A DNA stretch of 7,831 nt from positions 1 to 7,831 of the forward strand of contig LBRX01000053.1 of NCBI GenBank assembly GCA_000991645.1, written 5' to 3'. The notes beneath the pieces were generated by a model, which had not been told where the DNA came from, ran no database searches, and worked only from the letters and a program-made list of their open reading frames with translations. This DNA comes from Candidatus Moranbacteria bacterium GW2011_GWE2_36_40 (lineage in GTDB: Bacteria; Patescibacteriota; Minisyncoccia; Moranbacterales; GWC2-37-73). A program made the position numbers and the translations under genes. Positions 1 through 6,466 of the stretch are shown here, one piece after another (position 1 is the stretch's first letter; each line of letters opens with the position of its first letter).

Positions 1-99
1 CGTTCCATCCAGATATGATCGACGAAATTTTACCAAATAATTTTCAAGGTGCCAAATGCCAAATTCACTATATTTATATCTTACTTTGCTATATTAGGG
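1..99. repeat. Left copy of a 99-bp inverted repeat bounding the window
   Basis: These 99 bases are the exact reverse complement of the last 99 bases (7733-7831), with no mismatch. Identity stops at base 100, where the left arm has A and the right arm's reverse complement has G. Beyond that only a loose resemblance continues (CCCTTCTCCCTAATA against CCCCTGACCCCTAATA, both read toward the window end). The repeat contains a short internal direct repeat, GCCAAAT twice. It may be the end of a multicopy element or a flank of an invertible segment. A length of exactly 99 is also a common assembler k-mer, so the window may simply be a contig that begins and ends in the same graph node. Confidence 0.95.
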
Positions 100-123
100 A
101 GAAGGGAATAAAGAAGAAATTTA

Positions 124-831
124 TTAGAAGTATTTTTTTATTTTTATAAAATCATCTGCAATTTCAGGATGACAAACCACCTCGATGTTGCCTTCTGGCA
201 AGTTATCAATGAAATTGTCCACATCGTCTATCCAATCAAGACTTACAAGAGAACTTGTTGAAACACAACCACGTTTTGAGCAGGTGCGTAGATTCATTTT
301 TCTGAGATAATGAAGGGTATGTGAAACAAAGCCATGCTTTGGCATGAAGACACTGTCCCCAAAGCGTATGAATGGAATTGAATATTTGTCTCTGAGATCA
401 AGTGCTATTTTGAAAAAGAAGGGAAAGAGATGGATATGCTCATGAGAATTTATGCCATCAGGATTTTTTCCAAAAATTTTGCGGAATTTTTCAATTTGCT
501 TATTCCAATCAGCAAAAACTTTTTTGCTTGTGATTTCTCTGAAAAGTAATTTTTTCAAAAATTCCAAAGATCTGATTGGTCCACTTTTCTTTTTTTGACG
601 TTGATCTGCAAATTCATGGAGAATGTCCAGATGAATATCTATTTTCACACCACAGCGCGATAATTTGGAAACTTCTTCTTGGGATATTTCTCCGTTTATC
701 ATGACACCCACACGGTCTATCTTTCCAAGCTCGATTAAATATAGGATGTTTTTGTTTGCACGCATGCTGATGCCGAAATCATCTGCACTGACAACAAGTT
801 TGTGACGGTGTGATTCTTTGAATTCAATCAT
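124..831 (-). CDS. ChbG/HpnK family (YdjC-like) carbohydrate deacetylase
   Basis: This 235-residue protein is probably a metal-dependent deacetylase that removes acetyl groups from N-acetylated sugars or glycolipid head groups. The family hallmarks appear in order: VVSADDFG at residues 13-20 with the catalytic/metal aspartate pair, IDIHLD at 64-69 (usually GLHLN), NSHEHIH at 128-134 with the metal histidines, and CHPE at 220-223 near the C-terminus. It lacks a signal peptide and membrane segments, so it should be cytosolic. At 235 residues it is slightly shorter than the usual 250-290, but all motifs are present and it looks intact. It starts at ATG with only a weak AAAGAG sequence about 18 bases upstream. 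It is transcribed away from the AI-2E gene, and no terminator is visible before the left repeat. The substrate cannot be told from sequence; chitooligosaccharide or a hopanoid/lipid-linked sugar are the family precedents. Confidence 0.88.
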   Translation of the reverse strand: MIEFKESHRHKLVVSADDFGISMRANKNILYLIELGKIDRVGVMINGEISQEEVSKLSRCGVKIDIHLDILHEFADQRQKKKSGPIRSLEFLKKLLFREITSKKVFADWNKQIEKFRKIFGKNPDGINSHEHIHLFPFFFKIALDLRDKYSIPFIRFGDSVFMPKHGFVSHTLHYLRKMNLRTCSKRGCVSTSSLVSLDWIDDVDNFIDNLPEGNIEVVCHPEIADDFIKIKKYF

Positions 832-874
832 ATTTTTGCAAAAACAGCTCTTTAATATTTAGACCTTTTTAAAA

Positions 875-902
875 ATCATACTATATGATATAATTCTAGC
901 AA
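875..902 (-). promoter_or_regulatory. Candidate promoter for the deacetylase gene
   Basis: On the minus strand, TTGCTA (897-902) and TATGAT (875-880) are 16 bases apart, a plausible -35/-10 pair about 45 bases upstream of the deacetylase ATG. It overlaps the rightward extended -10, so the two divergent promoters may compete. The region is very AT-rich, which makes chance matches likely. Confidence 0.35.
886..894 (+). promoter_or_regulatory. Extended -10 promoter for AI-2E permease/lgt
   Basis: TGATATAAT is a full extended -10 element: TG, one base, then the consensus TATAAT at 889-894. There is no good -35 box, which extended -10 promoters do not need. The predicted start of transcription near base 901 leaves a leader of about 65 bases before the ATG at 965. 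Confidence 0.5.
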
Positions 903-964
903 AATAGAGGCTTGATGGAAATAGTAATGTTTTTGGATTTTTTCATTTTTTAAAAAGTACACAT

Positions 965-2026
965 ATGGAATTGAAGAATTTTAACACACATTTTTTTCTG
1001 CTTATTTTGGCAGGCGTTAGTGTTTTTACCTTTTTTATTTTTAAGCCATTTTTGATTGCAATATTATTGGCAGCTGTTTTTGCTGTGATTTTTCAAGGAC
1101 CGTATAAATTTTTCGTGAAGCTTACCCGTGGAAGGCAAAAAATTAGCGCTTTTTTGACATCGTTGTTGGGCATGATAATTTTTGTTAGTTTGTTTTTGGG
1201 AATTGCGGGATTGATTGCCAATGAAGCTGCGAATCTTTTTCAAAATTCAATGAAGGCAGGAGATGCATATAATAATTATGTTAATCCTGTTGTTGAAAAT
1301 ATAAATCGTAGTCCACTTCTTAAGTCTTTCGGTTTTGAAAATCTGGTAAATAGTGAGTCTATCAGTAATGCGGCTCAACAGTTGGGTCAAGGCGCGCTGG
1401 GTGTTTTGCAAAAAACATATCAAGGGATTGCGCATCTTTTGTTTTTGGCGGTGGTTATGTTTTTTACCTTGTATTATTTTCTTGTGGGCGGCAGAGATCT
1501 TGTGAAAAAAATTATGTATCTCAGTCCTTTGCGTGATTCACATGAAAAACTTTTGGTTGAGAAATTTATTTCTATAAGCAGGGCAACCATGAAGGGAACA
1601 CTGGTTGTGGGTCTTGTGCAAGGAGGAATAGGCGGAATAACATTTGCTCTTGTGGGTGTTCCTTCTGCTTTGATTTGGGGAGTTGTTATGGTTTTTCTTT
1701 CTCTGATTCCAATGTTTGGTGCAAGTCTTGTTTGGTTTCCTGCAGGGGTAATAATGTTGCTAACGGGAAATATTTGGCAAGGCGTTGTGATTTTGGCAGT
1801 TGGGTTAGGAATTATTTCTATCATAGATAATTTTTTGCGCCCAGAACTAGTTGGCAAGGACACTCAAATGCATCCAATGATTGTTTTTTTTGCAACACTT
1901 GGCGGAATTAGCTTGATTGGTTTTCTTGGTTTTATCATAGGCCCTATTGTTGTGGCATTGTTTCTAACTCTTTGGAATATTTATGCTGTTGAGTTTAAAA
2001 AACAACTTAAAAAATACAACACATAA
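965..2026 (+). CDS. AI-2E family transporter (YdiK/PerM/YhhT-like permease)
   Basis: This 353-residue integral membrane protein belongs to the AI-2E transporter family (PF01594), whose members export small molecules or exchange ions; some are Na+/H+ antiporters. The two hydrophobic segments at 8-44 and one at 62-85 precede a soluble stretch (about 88-150), then further segments lie at about 155-174, 210-232, 235-265, 268-287 and 303-337. The family's conserved C-terminal half is clear: GVPSALIWGVVMVFLSLIPM (231-250), DNFLRPELVGKDTQMHP (288-304) and GFLGFIIGPIVVALF (319-333). Length is typical. The start codon has only a weak AAAAAG upstream. The next gene, lgt, is on the same strand with no terminator between them, so they are probably cotranscribed. 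The transported substrate cannot be inferred, and the family name should not be taken as evidence for autoinducer-2 transport. Confidence 0.92.
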   Translation: MELKNFNTHFFLLILAGVSVFTFFIFKPFLIAILLAAVFAVIFQGPYKFFVKLTRGRQKISAFLTSLLGMIIFVSLFLGIAGLIANEAANLFQNSMKAGDAYNNYVNPVVENINRSPLLKSFGFENLVNSESISNAAQQLGQGALGVLQKTYQGIAHLLFLAVVMFFTLYYFLVGGRDLVKKIMYLSPLRDSHEKLLVEKFISISRATMKGTLVVGLVQGGIGGITFALVGVPSALIWGVVMVFLSLIPMFGASLVWFPAGVIMLLTGNIWQGVVILAVGLGIISIIDNFLRPELVGKDTQMHPMIVFFATLGGISLIGFLGFIIGPIVVALFLTLWNIYAVEFKKQLKKYNT

Positions 2027-2102
2027 AAATAATTAATCATGTGCATGTCTTGATGTCTGACAGTCTTGATTGAATGGTAATCTGGTTAATTTTTCAAAAT
2101 GT

Positions 2103-3008
2103 ATGCTTGCTTGGTATCAAAATTTGTCGTTAGGAATAGACCCCATTGCTTTTTCAATGGGATTTGTTTTTGTAAGATGGTATGGGATATTATATTGCAT
2201 GGGATTTTTGGTTGGGTACTTTTTTTTACGATGGAGGATAAAAAATATTCGCCTGAACAAGGGATTTCAATTTTTTAACTCACAGGATGTTTCTTCACAA
2301 GAAGATGGTGCAATCTCTGAACAAGTTTTAGAAAAGAAGTTTGAGGAAAAAATGCAGAGCATCCTTTTGGATTTTCTGCTGGTGATTTTTTTGTTTGCTT
2401 TGATTGGTGGCAGAATCGGATACGTATTCTTTTATGACCCGGCATATTTTTTTGCACATCCTTTGTCTATTATTTCTCCTTTTGATTTGAATGGAACTTT
2501 TCGAGGCATTTTTGGAATGAGTTATCATGGTGCTTTGTTGGGTGCGTTGCTTGGAAGTTTTCTTTTTTTGAAAAAAAGAAAAATATCCTTTTTTGCTTGG
2601 GCTGATTTTGTTGCTCCGGCAATTCCTTTGGGATATTTTTTTGGAAGAATTGGAAATTTTTTGAATGGAGAGCTGTATGGTCGAGCAACAAATTCTTTTG
2701 TGGGGATGTATTTCCAGTCAGACCTGGGAAGACTTAGGCACCCATCTCAGTTGTACGAAGCTTTGCTGGAAGGGTTGTTTTTGTTTTTGATTCTTTGGAA
2801 ATTTGACAAAAAAAAGATGAGAAAAGGATTGCTGTTTTCTTTTTATTTGATCGGGTATGGTTTGGTAAGAATTTTGGTTGAATTTTTCAGGCAACCAGAT
2901 GCTCAGATTGGCTTGTTGCTGGGATTTTTTAGTATGGGGCAAGTGCTTTCCTTGGTGATGATTTTTTTTGGATTTTTTTTGGTGGTTTTAATTAGGTCAA
3001 AAAAATGA
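2103..3008 (+). CDS. lgt: Prolipoprotein diacylglyceryl transferase
   Basis: Lgt moves a diacylglyceryl group from phosphatidylglycerol to the lipobox cysteine of prelipoproteins in the cytoplasmic membrane, the first step of lipoprotein maturation. From ATG 2103 the protein has 301 residues and seven or so hydrophobic segments. Family residues visible include RWYG (Tyr27), SYHG (His142), the signature GRIGNFLNGELYGR (181-194, with Arg182, Asn185 and Gly193), RHPSQLYEALLEG (from about 212) and VRILVEFFRQPDAQ (Arg256, Glu260). A TTG at 2070 would add 11 residues, but ATG 2103 puts IDPIAFSMG at the usual distance from the N-terminus; neither start has a clear ribosome binding site. Compared with E. 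coli Lgt, the loop after the first membrane segments (about residues 47-88) is roughly 20 residues longer and charged, while the region between the signature and RHPSQLYE is much shorter. It follows the AI-2E gene closely and ends in TGA. Confidence 0.96.
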   Translation: MLAWYQNLSLGIDPIAFSMGFVFVRWYGILYCMGFLVGYFFLRWRIKNIRLNKGFQFFNSQDVSSQEDGAISEQVLEKKFEEKMQSILLDFLLVIFLFALIGGRIGYVFFYDPAYFFAHPLSIISPFDLNGTFRGIFGMSYHGALLGALLGSFLFLKKRKISFFAWADFVAPAIPLGYFFGRIGNFLNGELYGRATNSFVGMYFQSDLGRLRHPSQLYEALLEGLFLFLILWKFDKKKMRKGLLFSFYLIGYGLVRILVEFFRQPDAQIGLLLGFFSMGQVLSLVMIFFGFFLVVLIRSKK

Positions 3009-3015
3009 TATACTG

Positions 3016-3150
3016 TTAGGACTTACGCGGCTGGATTAATTTCATGCAAATATGTATTTTTTGCTCGGCCTCTGTCTCTCGGGTCGACCGGCAGCTCGCA
3101 AAAAACAATATTTGCATGAAATTCTAAAAAATAAAATTCGTAAGTCCTAA
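3016..3150. mobile_element. MITE-like 135-bp inverted-repeat element
   Basis: Perfect 12-bp terminal inverted repeats (TTAGGACTTACG, 3016-3027, and CGTAAGTCCTAA, 3139-3150) enclose nested palindromic arms: 16 bp at 3038-3053 paired with 3108-3123, then TTTTTTGC (3057-3064) paired with GCAAAAAA (3098-3105). The centre is conspicuously GC-rich and contains the palindrome GGTCGACC. If the element ends are read as GGACTTACG, it is flanked by TA on both sides, as for TA-targeting transposons (IS630/Tc1-mariner type). It encodes no transposase, so it would be non-autonomous. It fills the gap between lgt and the first hydrolase gene, and its long hairpin could also end lgt transcription. The family is not identified. 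Confidence 0.72.
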
Positions 3151-3155
3151 TTGTG

Positions 3156-3185
3156 TTGGAATGAGCTTCTTTTTCGGAATATAAA
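3156..3185 (+). promoter_or_regulatory. Candidate promoter for first GH73-like gene
   Basis: TTGGAA (3156-3161) and TATAAA (3180-3185) are 18 bases apart, just right of the MITE-like element. Transcription would begin near 3192, so the ATG at 3194 would be almost leaderless, while the alternative ATG at 3236 would have a 45-base leader. The match is modest in an AT-rich region. Confidence 0.35.
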
Positions 3186-3193
3186 AATAAAAA

Positions 3194-4240
3194 ATGCATA
3201 AGGTTAACAAAAAAAGAAATATAGACATTGGAAAAATGAAAAAACAACAGACAGTTGTTGGTTTTGCTGCTGTTGAAAAAAAAGCATGTTCCCATTCAAT
3301 TCTTTACTCGAAAGGGAAAAAAAGTCAAAAATTTTTTACTGAGGATTCAAAGCTCTATATTTCTCCTCGTCAAACAAGACTTGCCAGAGAAGGTGTTTTG
3401 TTGGATCAAAAAATTGGAAAATGGGACAGCTTGAGTGCGCGAGTGGTTGAAAATTTTGTTCGCTATCAGCCAAGCAAATCAAGTCTATTGCTTTCTGCCA
3501 TGGAAAAGCATTATGCGGTGCTTAATGAAACAACGGAGGATCTTGCAAAAAATATTGCTGGTCAATTTTCAATGGTAAGACTTTGGAATGCTTCAATTGT
3601 TGGCGCCATTCTTTTTGGTATGGTTATGATGACTTTTGTTTATCGTTATCTGGGGCAAGGTGCTTCTGCCAATATAACTTCTCCTCAACAAGGAATTCAA
3701 ACAGAAAATGGGCAGATCGTGGCATCAAATACGGAATATGATGCAGAATCATTTGCCAGACAAGTTATGGAGATTCAAAAGATGGATGATCAAAAGTTGT
3801 TAGAAAAAGAAATCAAAGAAATGGTTAAGGGTTATCCAATAGAATCAATGATTCCATATATAGCTCAACAAGATAGAACTGTTGCAGCTTTTATGATTGC
3901 AATCGCCAAAAAAGAAAGTGCTTGGGGAAAACGTGTGCCAGTTCTCAATGGGCAAGATTGCTACAATTATTGGGGTTATCGTGGGAAAAGAAGATTAATG
4001 GGGACTGGAGGACACACTTGCTTCAATAGTCCCAAGGACGCTGTTGCGACAGTGGCAAAAAGAATTGAAACGCTGGTTAATGAAAAAGGTAAGGATACTC
4101 CAGCAAAGATGGTGCTTTGGAAATGCGGTTCTGACTGTAGTGTTACAGGCGGACAAGCCGCTGCAAATAAATGGATAAGCGATGTGACAACCTATTTCAA
4201 TATGGTTAATGGGATTGATGATGAAGAGCAAGCAAGCTAG
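3194..4240 (+). CDS. Membrane-anchored GH73-like peptidoglycan hydrolase, paralogue 1
   Basis: This 348-residue protein has a cytosolic N-terminus of about 130 residues, one membrane segment (131-150), a linker, and an extracellular C-terminal domain (about 214-338). That domain resembles glucosaminidase/lysozyme-type peptidoglycan hydrolases (GH73, FlgJ-like): AKKESAWGK at 238-246 matches the family ES-x-WG motif, making Glu241 the likely catalytic acid, and NYWGYRG (258-264) corresponds to the family NLFGIKG. Four cysteines (256, 276, 311, 315) are shared with the next gene and suggest two disulfides outside the cell. ASAN after the membrane segment resembles a signal peptidase site, but the long N-terminus favours anchoring. 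No Shine-Dalgarno sequence precedes ATG 3194; ATG 3236, after ATTGGAAAA, is an alternative start. Its own terminator lies 108 bases downstream. The cytosolic part is unrecognised. Confidence 0.8.
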   Translation: MHKVNKKRNIDIGKMKKQQTVVGFAAVEKKACSHSILYSKGKKSQKFFTEDSKLYISPRQTRLAREGVLLDQKIGKWDSLSARVVENFVRYQPSKSSLLLSAMEKHYAVLNETTEDLAKNIAGQFSMVRLWNASIVGAILFGMVMMTFVYRYLGQGASANITSPQQGIQTENGQIVASNTEYDAESFARQVMEIQKMDDQKLLEKEIKEMVKGYPIESMIPYIAQQDRTVAAFMIAIAKKESAWGKRVPVLNGQDCYNYWGYRGKRRLMGTGGHTCFNSPKDAVATVAKRIETLVNEKGKDTPAKMVLWKCGSDCSVTGGQAAANKWISDVTTYFNMVNGIDDEEQAS

Positions 4241-4347
4241 TGTAAATGCAATTAAATGTATTGATATCTTTGTGCAAATTTTTTTAAAACAGCATTTCTT
4301 TATTTTCATATTATCCAATAAATAAGCCTTATTGGCAAATTTTGTAT

Positions 4348-4377
4348 AAAAAAAGCCTTTCGTAGAAGGCTTTTTTT
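4348..4377 (+). terminator. Intrinsic terminator after first GH73-like gene
   Basis: The stem arms AAAAAAAGCCTT (4348-4359) and AAGGCTTTTTTT (4366-4377) pair perfectly over 12 bases with a 6-base loop and a run of seven T. The A-run on the left arm would let it work in both directions. It separates the two hydrolase genes into different transcription units. Confidence 0.9.
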
Positions 4378-4438
4378 GATGTTGTATTGAAAAAATGGCT
4401 TAAAATAAGGATAAAACTTTGTTTTAGAAATTTGAAAT

Positions 4439-4447
4439 TGTGGATAA
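4439..4447 (-). promoter_or_regulatory. Perfect DnaA-box match
   Basis: TGTGGATAA is the exact complement of the DnaA box TTATCCACA. It lies in the 0.3-kb gene-free stretch between the two hydrolase genes, just upstream of a candidate promoter. I saw no second perfect box, so it is not evidence for an origin; it could be a DnaA regulatory site or chance. Confidence 0.4.
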
Positions 4448-4452
4448 CACGT

Positions 4453-4481
4453 TTGACTCTGGGACTTGTTTTTGCTACCAT
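4453..4481 (+). promoter_or_regulatory. Candidate promoter for second GH73-like gene
   Basis: TTGACT (4453-4458) and TACCAT (4476-4481) are separated by exactly 17 bases. The -35 is one base from consensus and the -10 matches four of six. Transcription from about 4488 would give a leader of roughly 85 bases before ATG 4573. Together with the terminator and DnaA-box match, it accounts for what I can see in the gene-free 4241-4539 stretch. Confidence 0.5.
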
Positions 4482-4544
4482 AAGACCTACGTCCCTGAAA
4501 TATTTTCAATTTGGACGAATAAATCATTAAAGATAACTTATGAG

Positions 4545-4567
4545 TAAACCCAATGGGTTTAGGGGGA
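4545..4567 (+). promoter_or_regulatory. Leader hairpin plus strong ribosome binding site
   Basis: TAAACCC (4545-4551) and GGGTTTA (4555-4561) form a perfect 7-bp stem with a 3-base loop. It runs directly into AGGGGGA (4561-4567), a Shine-Dalgarno-like sequence six bases before ATG 4573. This is the best ribosome binding site in the window and decides the start of the next gene. The stem touches the first base of that site, so it may tune access to it. Confidence 0.5.
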
Positions 4568-4572
4568 AAAAA

Positions 4573-5493
4573 ATGCTTGAATGCAAGGCTCAAGCCCAAA
4601 GATTTAAGTGTGTTGCAAAAGAGAGTAATTTGCTTGTTTTTGTGGCAGCATTTGTAATTTTTGCTATCATGATAAGTTTGTGGAATGAACAAACAACTTC
4701 CTATGCACATGCTTATGTTGGTGAGGCAATAAAAAGCATTAAGAAAACGCCACCGCTACTTGAGACTAATAATAATCTTTTTGAAAAAAAGAATGAGTTT
4801 GCGACAATTTCAAAAATTTCAGAAAATATTGTAATGGTGGATAAATCCAAGGGGAAGGATTCTTCATTTGATGCCAAGAAGGAAAGTGAAAAATTTTTTA
4901 TTGAATCCAAAAAAGCAAATTCTGCAAAAATGGCTCAGAAAGAATTGACTTCATCAAGCAAGCAGAAAAAATTTGATCTTGTTGAAGAGGGAAATAGCGC
5001 CAAGCTTGGTAAGATTGTTTTGAATGATAATAAAAAGAATTTTGTTCAAGACAAAGAATTACAACAATTTACTCAAAAACTGTATGATATTGTCGGGGAA
5101 ACACCAATCAAAGAAATGATTCCCTTCATATCTCAGCGCGATGAAAAGGTGGCAGCCTTTTTGGTTGGTATAGCCAAGAAAGAAAGCAGTTTTGGACTGG
5201 CTTCTCCCTTGAAAGATGGAGAAACTTGCTATAACTACTGGGGGTATAAAGGATCTGGTGGACGTGGTGTTGGGATGGGCTATGCTTGTTTTGCCAGCGC
5301 TGAAGAGGCGATCAAGACCGTGGGAGACCGTATTGAAGTTTTGGTTAACAAGGATCGCAACACTCCGGCTCGCATGGTTGACACTTGGAAATGTGGAACA
5401 AGCTGCGCAGGAGATCCTGGTGCTCCAGGTTGGACTTCGACCGTGGCGCTTTATTTCAATCAAATTGTAAAGACTGCAAATAAAGAAGGTTAA
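4573..5493 (+). CDS. Membrane-anchored or secreted GH73-like peptidoglycan hydrolase, paralogue 2
   Basis: From ATG 4573 this is a 306-residue protein: a short basic N-terminus, a hydrophobic segment (about 20-36), a lysine- and serine-rich low-complexity linker (about 50-160), and a C-terminal GH73-like domain (about 178-300). AKKESSFG (201-208) gives Glu204 as the likely catalytic residue, and NYWGYKG follows the first of four cysteines (219, 239, 274, 278) shared with the preceding gene; roughly half the residues of the two domains are identical. A glycine-rich loop, GSGGRGVGMG, distinguishes this copy. SYAHA after the hydrophobic segment could be a signal peptidase site, so it may be released rather than anchored. 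An in-frame ATG at 4540 would add 11 residues, but it lacks a ribosome binding site and the extra codons include AGG and GGG, unusual in this AT-rich DNA. The N-terminal part has no likeness to paralogue 1. Confidence 0.8.
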   Translation: MLECKAQAQRFKCVAKESNLLVFVAAFVIFAIMISLWNEQTTSYAHAYVGEAIKSIKKTPPLLETNNNLFEKKNEFATISKISENIVMVDKSKGKDSSFDAKKESEKFFIESKKANSAKMAQKELTSSSKQKKFDLVEEGNSAKLGKIVLNDNKKNFVQDKELQQFTQKLYDIVGETPIKEMIPFISQRDEKVAAFLVGIAKKESSFGLASPLKDGETCYNYWGYKGSGGRGVGMGYACFASAEEAIKTVGDRIEVLVNKDRNTPARMVDTWKCGTSCAGDPGAPGWTSTVALYFNQIVKTANKEG

Positions 5494-5507
5494 AAAATTT
5501 TGGATAT

Positions 5508-5540
5508 AAAAAGCTGACTTTTAAAAGTCAGCTTTTTTTT
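5508..5540. terminator. Two-way terminator between hydrolase and recombinase genes
   Basis: The 30 bases 5508-5537 form a perfect palindrome, with arms containing AAGCTGACTTTT and AAAAGTCAGCTT, and end in a run of eight T; the other strand ends in five T. It lies 15 bases after the rightward hydrolase stop and 10 bases beyond the leftward recombinase stop, so it serves both converging genes. Confidence 0.88.
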
Positions 5541-5549
5541 GTTCAAATT

Positions 5550-6389
5550 TTAATCCAGAGGACTTTTGATGGTTTGCAAATTGGTGTTGGCCACTTTTGT
5601 ATAAATCTGGGTGGTTTCTAATTTGGCATGCCCAAGCAGTTCTTGAATATATCGTATGCTTGTCCCAGCTTCAAGCAGGTGCGTGGCAAAGGAATGTCTG
5701 AGACTATGACATGTGGCGGGTCGTTTGATGCCAGATTTGGAAAGAGCATCAGAAAAAACTTTTTGCATCGTTCTTTCCGTTAATTTTCCTCCTCGGTCAC
5801 TTTCGAAAAGAAAATCATTCCCACCTTTGTTTTTTGTGTATTTTTTCAAAACAGGGCACATTTTTTCCGAAAGAATAGTTGTTCTATCCTTGGCTCCCTT
5901 GGCGTGGCAAATATGAAGCAGTCTGCTTTCGAAATCTAAGTTCTTCACTTTGCAATTTATGACCTCCGAAACGCGAAGTCCTGAAGAATACATAAAACCC
6001 AGCATTAATTTATGCTTAACATTTTGAATTGTTCCCAAAATTTGATGAACCTCTTCTTTTGTGAGAGTTTCTGGAAGTTTTTTCGGCTGTTTGGCGCGTG
6101 GAATGTTAGCAAAAAATCTCCGATTAAGTATTTTTTCAAAATATAACTTGAAAGCACTGTGAGCTATATTCAAGGAAGAGGAGGATAAGCCCTTGTCTGC
6201 CAAATTTTCCAAATATTTTCGAATATCATCAGTATTAATCGTCTTGGGATTTTTGTTTGATATTTCCAATAAATCCGTGATATAATGCAAATAGGATTTG
6301 ACGGTCTTCGGACTGAACTTTCGAAGTTTCATTTCCTGCTTAAATTGATATATTGGATCCTTGCTTGGATATTGATAATTTCCATTCAT
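5550..6389 (-). CDS. Tyrosine recombinase (Xer/integrase type)
   Basis: This complete 279-residue enzyme should cut and rejoin DNA through a 3'-phosphotyrosine. An N-terminal SAM-like core-binding domain (about 12-95, with FKQEMKLRKFSPKTVKSYL) is followed by the catalytic domain (about 105-270). All catalytic residues are present: Arg139 in SSGLRVSE, Lys164/Lys167 in HAKGAKDR, His228 and Arg231 in HSLRHSFATHLL, His254 in LLGH, and Tyr263 in QIYTKV. The C-terminus IKSPLD resembles that of integron integrases and many stand-alone Xer-like recombinases. The extra block between the catalytic lysine and HxxR that defines integron IntI is absent, since the sequence passes directly from LKKYTKNKGG to NDFLFES. 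It has its own strong promoter and shares a two-way terminator with the convergent hydrolase gene. It could be a chromosomal Xer, a phase-variation invertase or the recombinase of a small mobile element; no phage or plasmid gene accompanies it. Confidence 0.93.
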   Translation of the reverse strand: MNGNYQYPSKDPIYQFKQEMKLRKFSPKTVKSYLHYITDLLEISNKNPKTINTDDIRKYLENLADKGLSSSSLNIAHSAFKLYFEKILNRRFFANIPRAKQPKKLPETLTKEEVHQILGTIQNVKHKLMLGFMYSSGLRVSEVINCKVKNLDFESRLLHICHAKGAKDRTTILSEKMCPVLKKYTKNKGGNDFLFESDRGGKLTERTMQKVFSDALSKSGIKRPATCHSLRHSFATHLLEAGTSIRYIQELLGHAKLETTQIYTKVANTNLQTIKSPLD

Positions 6390-6414
6390 AAGACTTTATG
6401 ATTAGAAGTTTACA

Positions 6415-6436
6415 CTAAAATTATATCTAATTTTAG
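6415..6436. promoter_or_regulatory. 22-bp dyad over the recombinase promoter
   Basis: Perfect 9-bp arms CTAAAATTA (6415-6423) and TAATTTTAG (6428-6436) flank the spacer TATC. The dyad covers the -10 box and much of the spacer of the recombinase promoter, the position of a repressor operator. Read differently, it fits two 11-bp half-sites around a 6-bp centre (6412-6422, 6429-6439; eight of eleven positions symmetric), the geometry bound by Xer-type recombinases. The binding protein is unknown. Confidence 0.55.
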
Positions 6437-6448
6437 CCAAAATATCAA
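6420..6448 (-). promoter_or_regulatory. Near-consensus promoter of the tyrosine recombinase
   Basis: On the minus strand TTGATA (6443-6448) and TATAAT (6420-6425) are separated by exactly 17 bases: five of six and six of six consensus bases. Transcription would start near 6413, leaving a leader of about 24 bases. No clear ribosome binding site precedes the ATG at 6387-6389. Confidence 0.75.
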
Positions 6449-6466
6449 CGAGTTCGCATATAAGGA

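Noticed and set aside
1..149. Truncated gene entering from the left edge (open frame from base 3 to the stop at 147-149)
   Set aside because: It overlaps the deacetylase 3' end in antisense, the same repeat on the right stops soon after the repeat in that frame, and the competing outward frame is equally open, so no coding call is justified.
3023..3295. Leftward open frame of 90 codons across the MITE-like element
   Set aside because: It spans a palindromic element and the start of the rightward hydrolase gene in antisense, has low-complexity Phe/Asn-rich content and no recognisable domain or ribosome binding site.
4241..4539. Replication origin in the spacer with the DnaA box
   Set aside because: Only one perfect box is seen, with no box cluster, no replication gene and no repeat array typical of an origin.
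5550..6389. Canonical integron integrase (IntI)
   Set aside because: The additional IntI-specific block between the catalytic lysine and the HxxR motif is missing, so only a general tyrosine recombinase call is supported.
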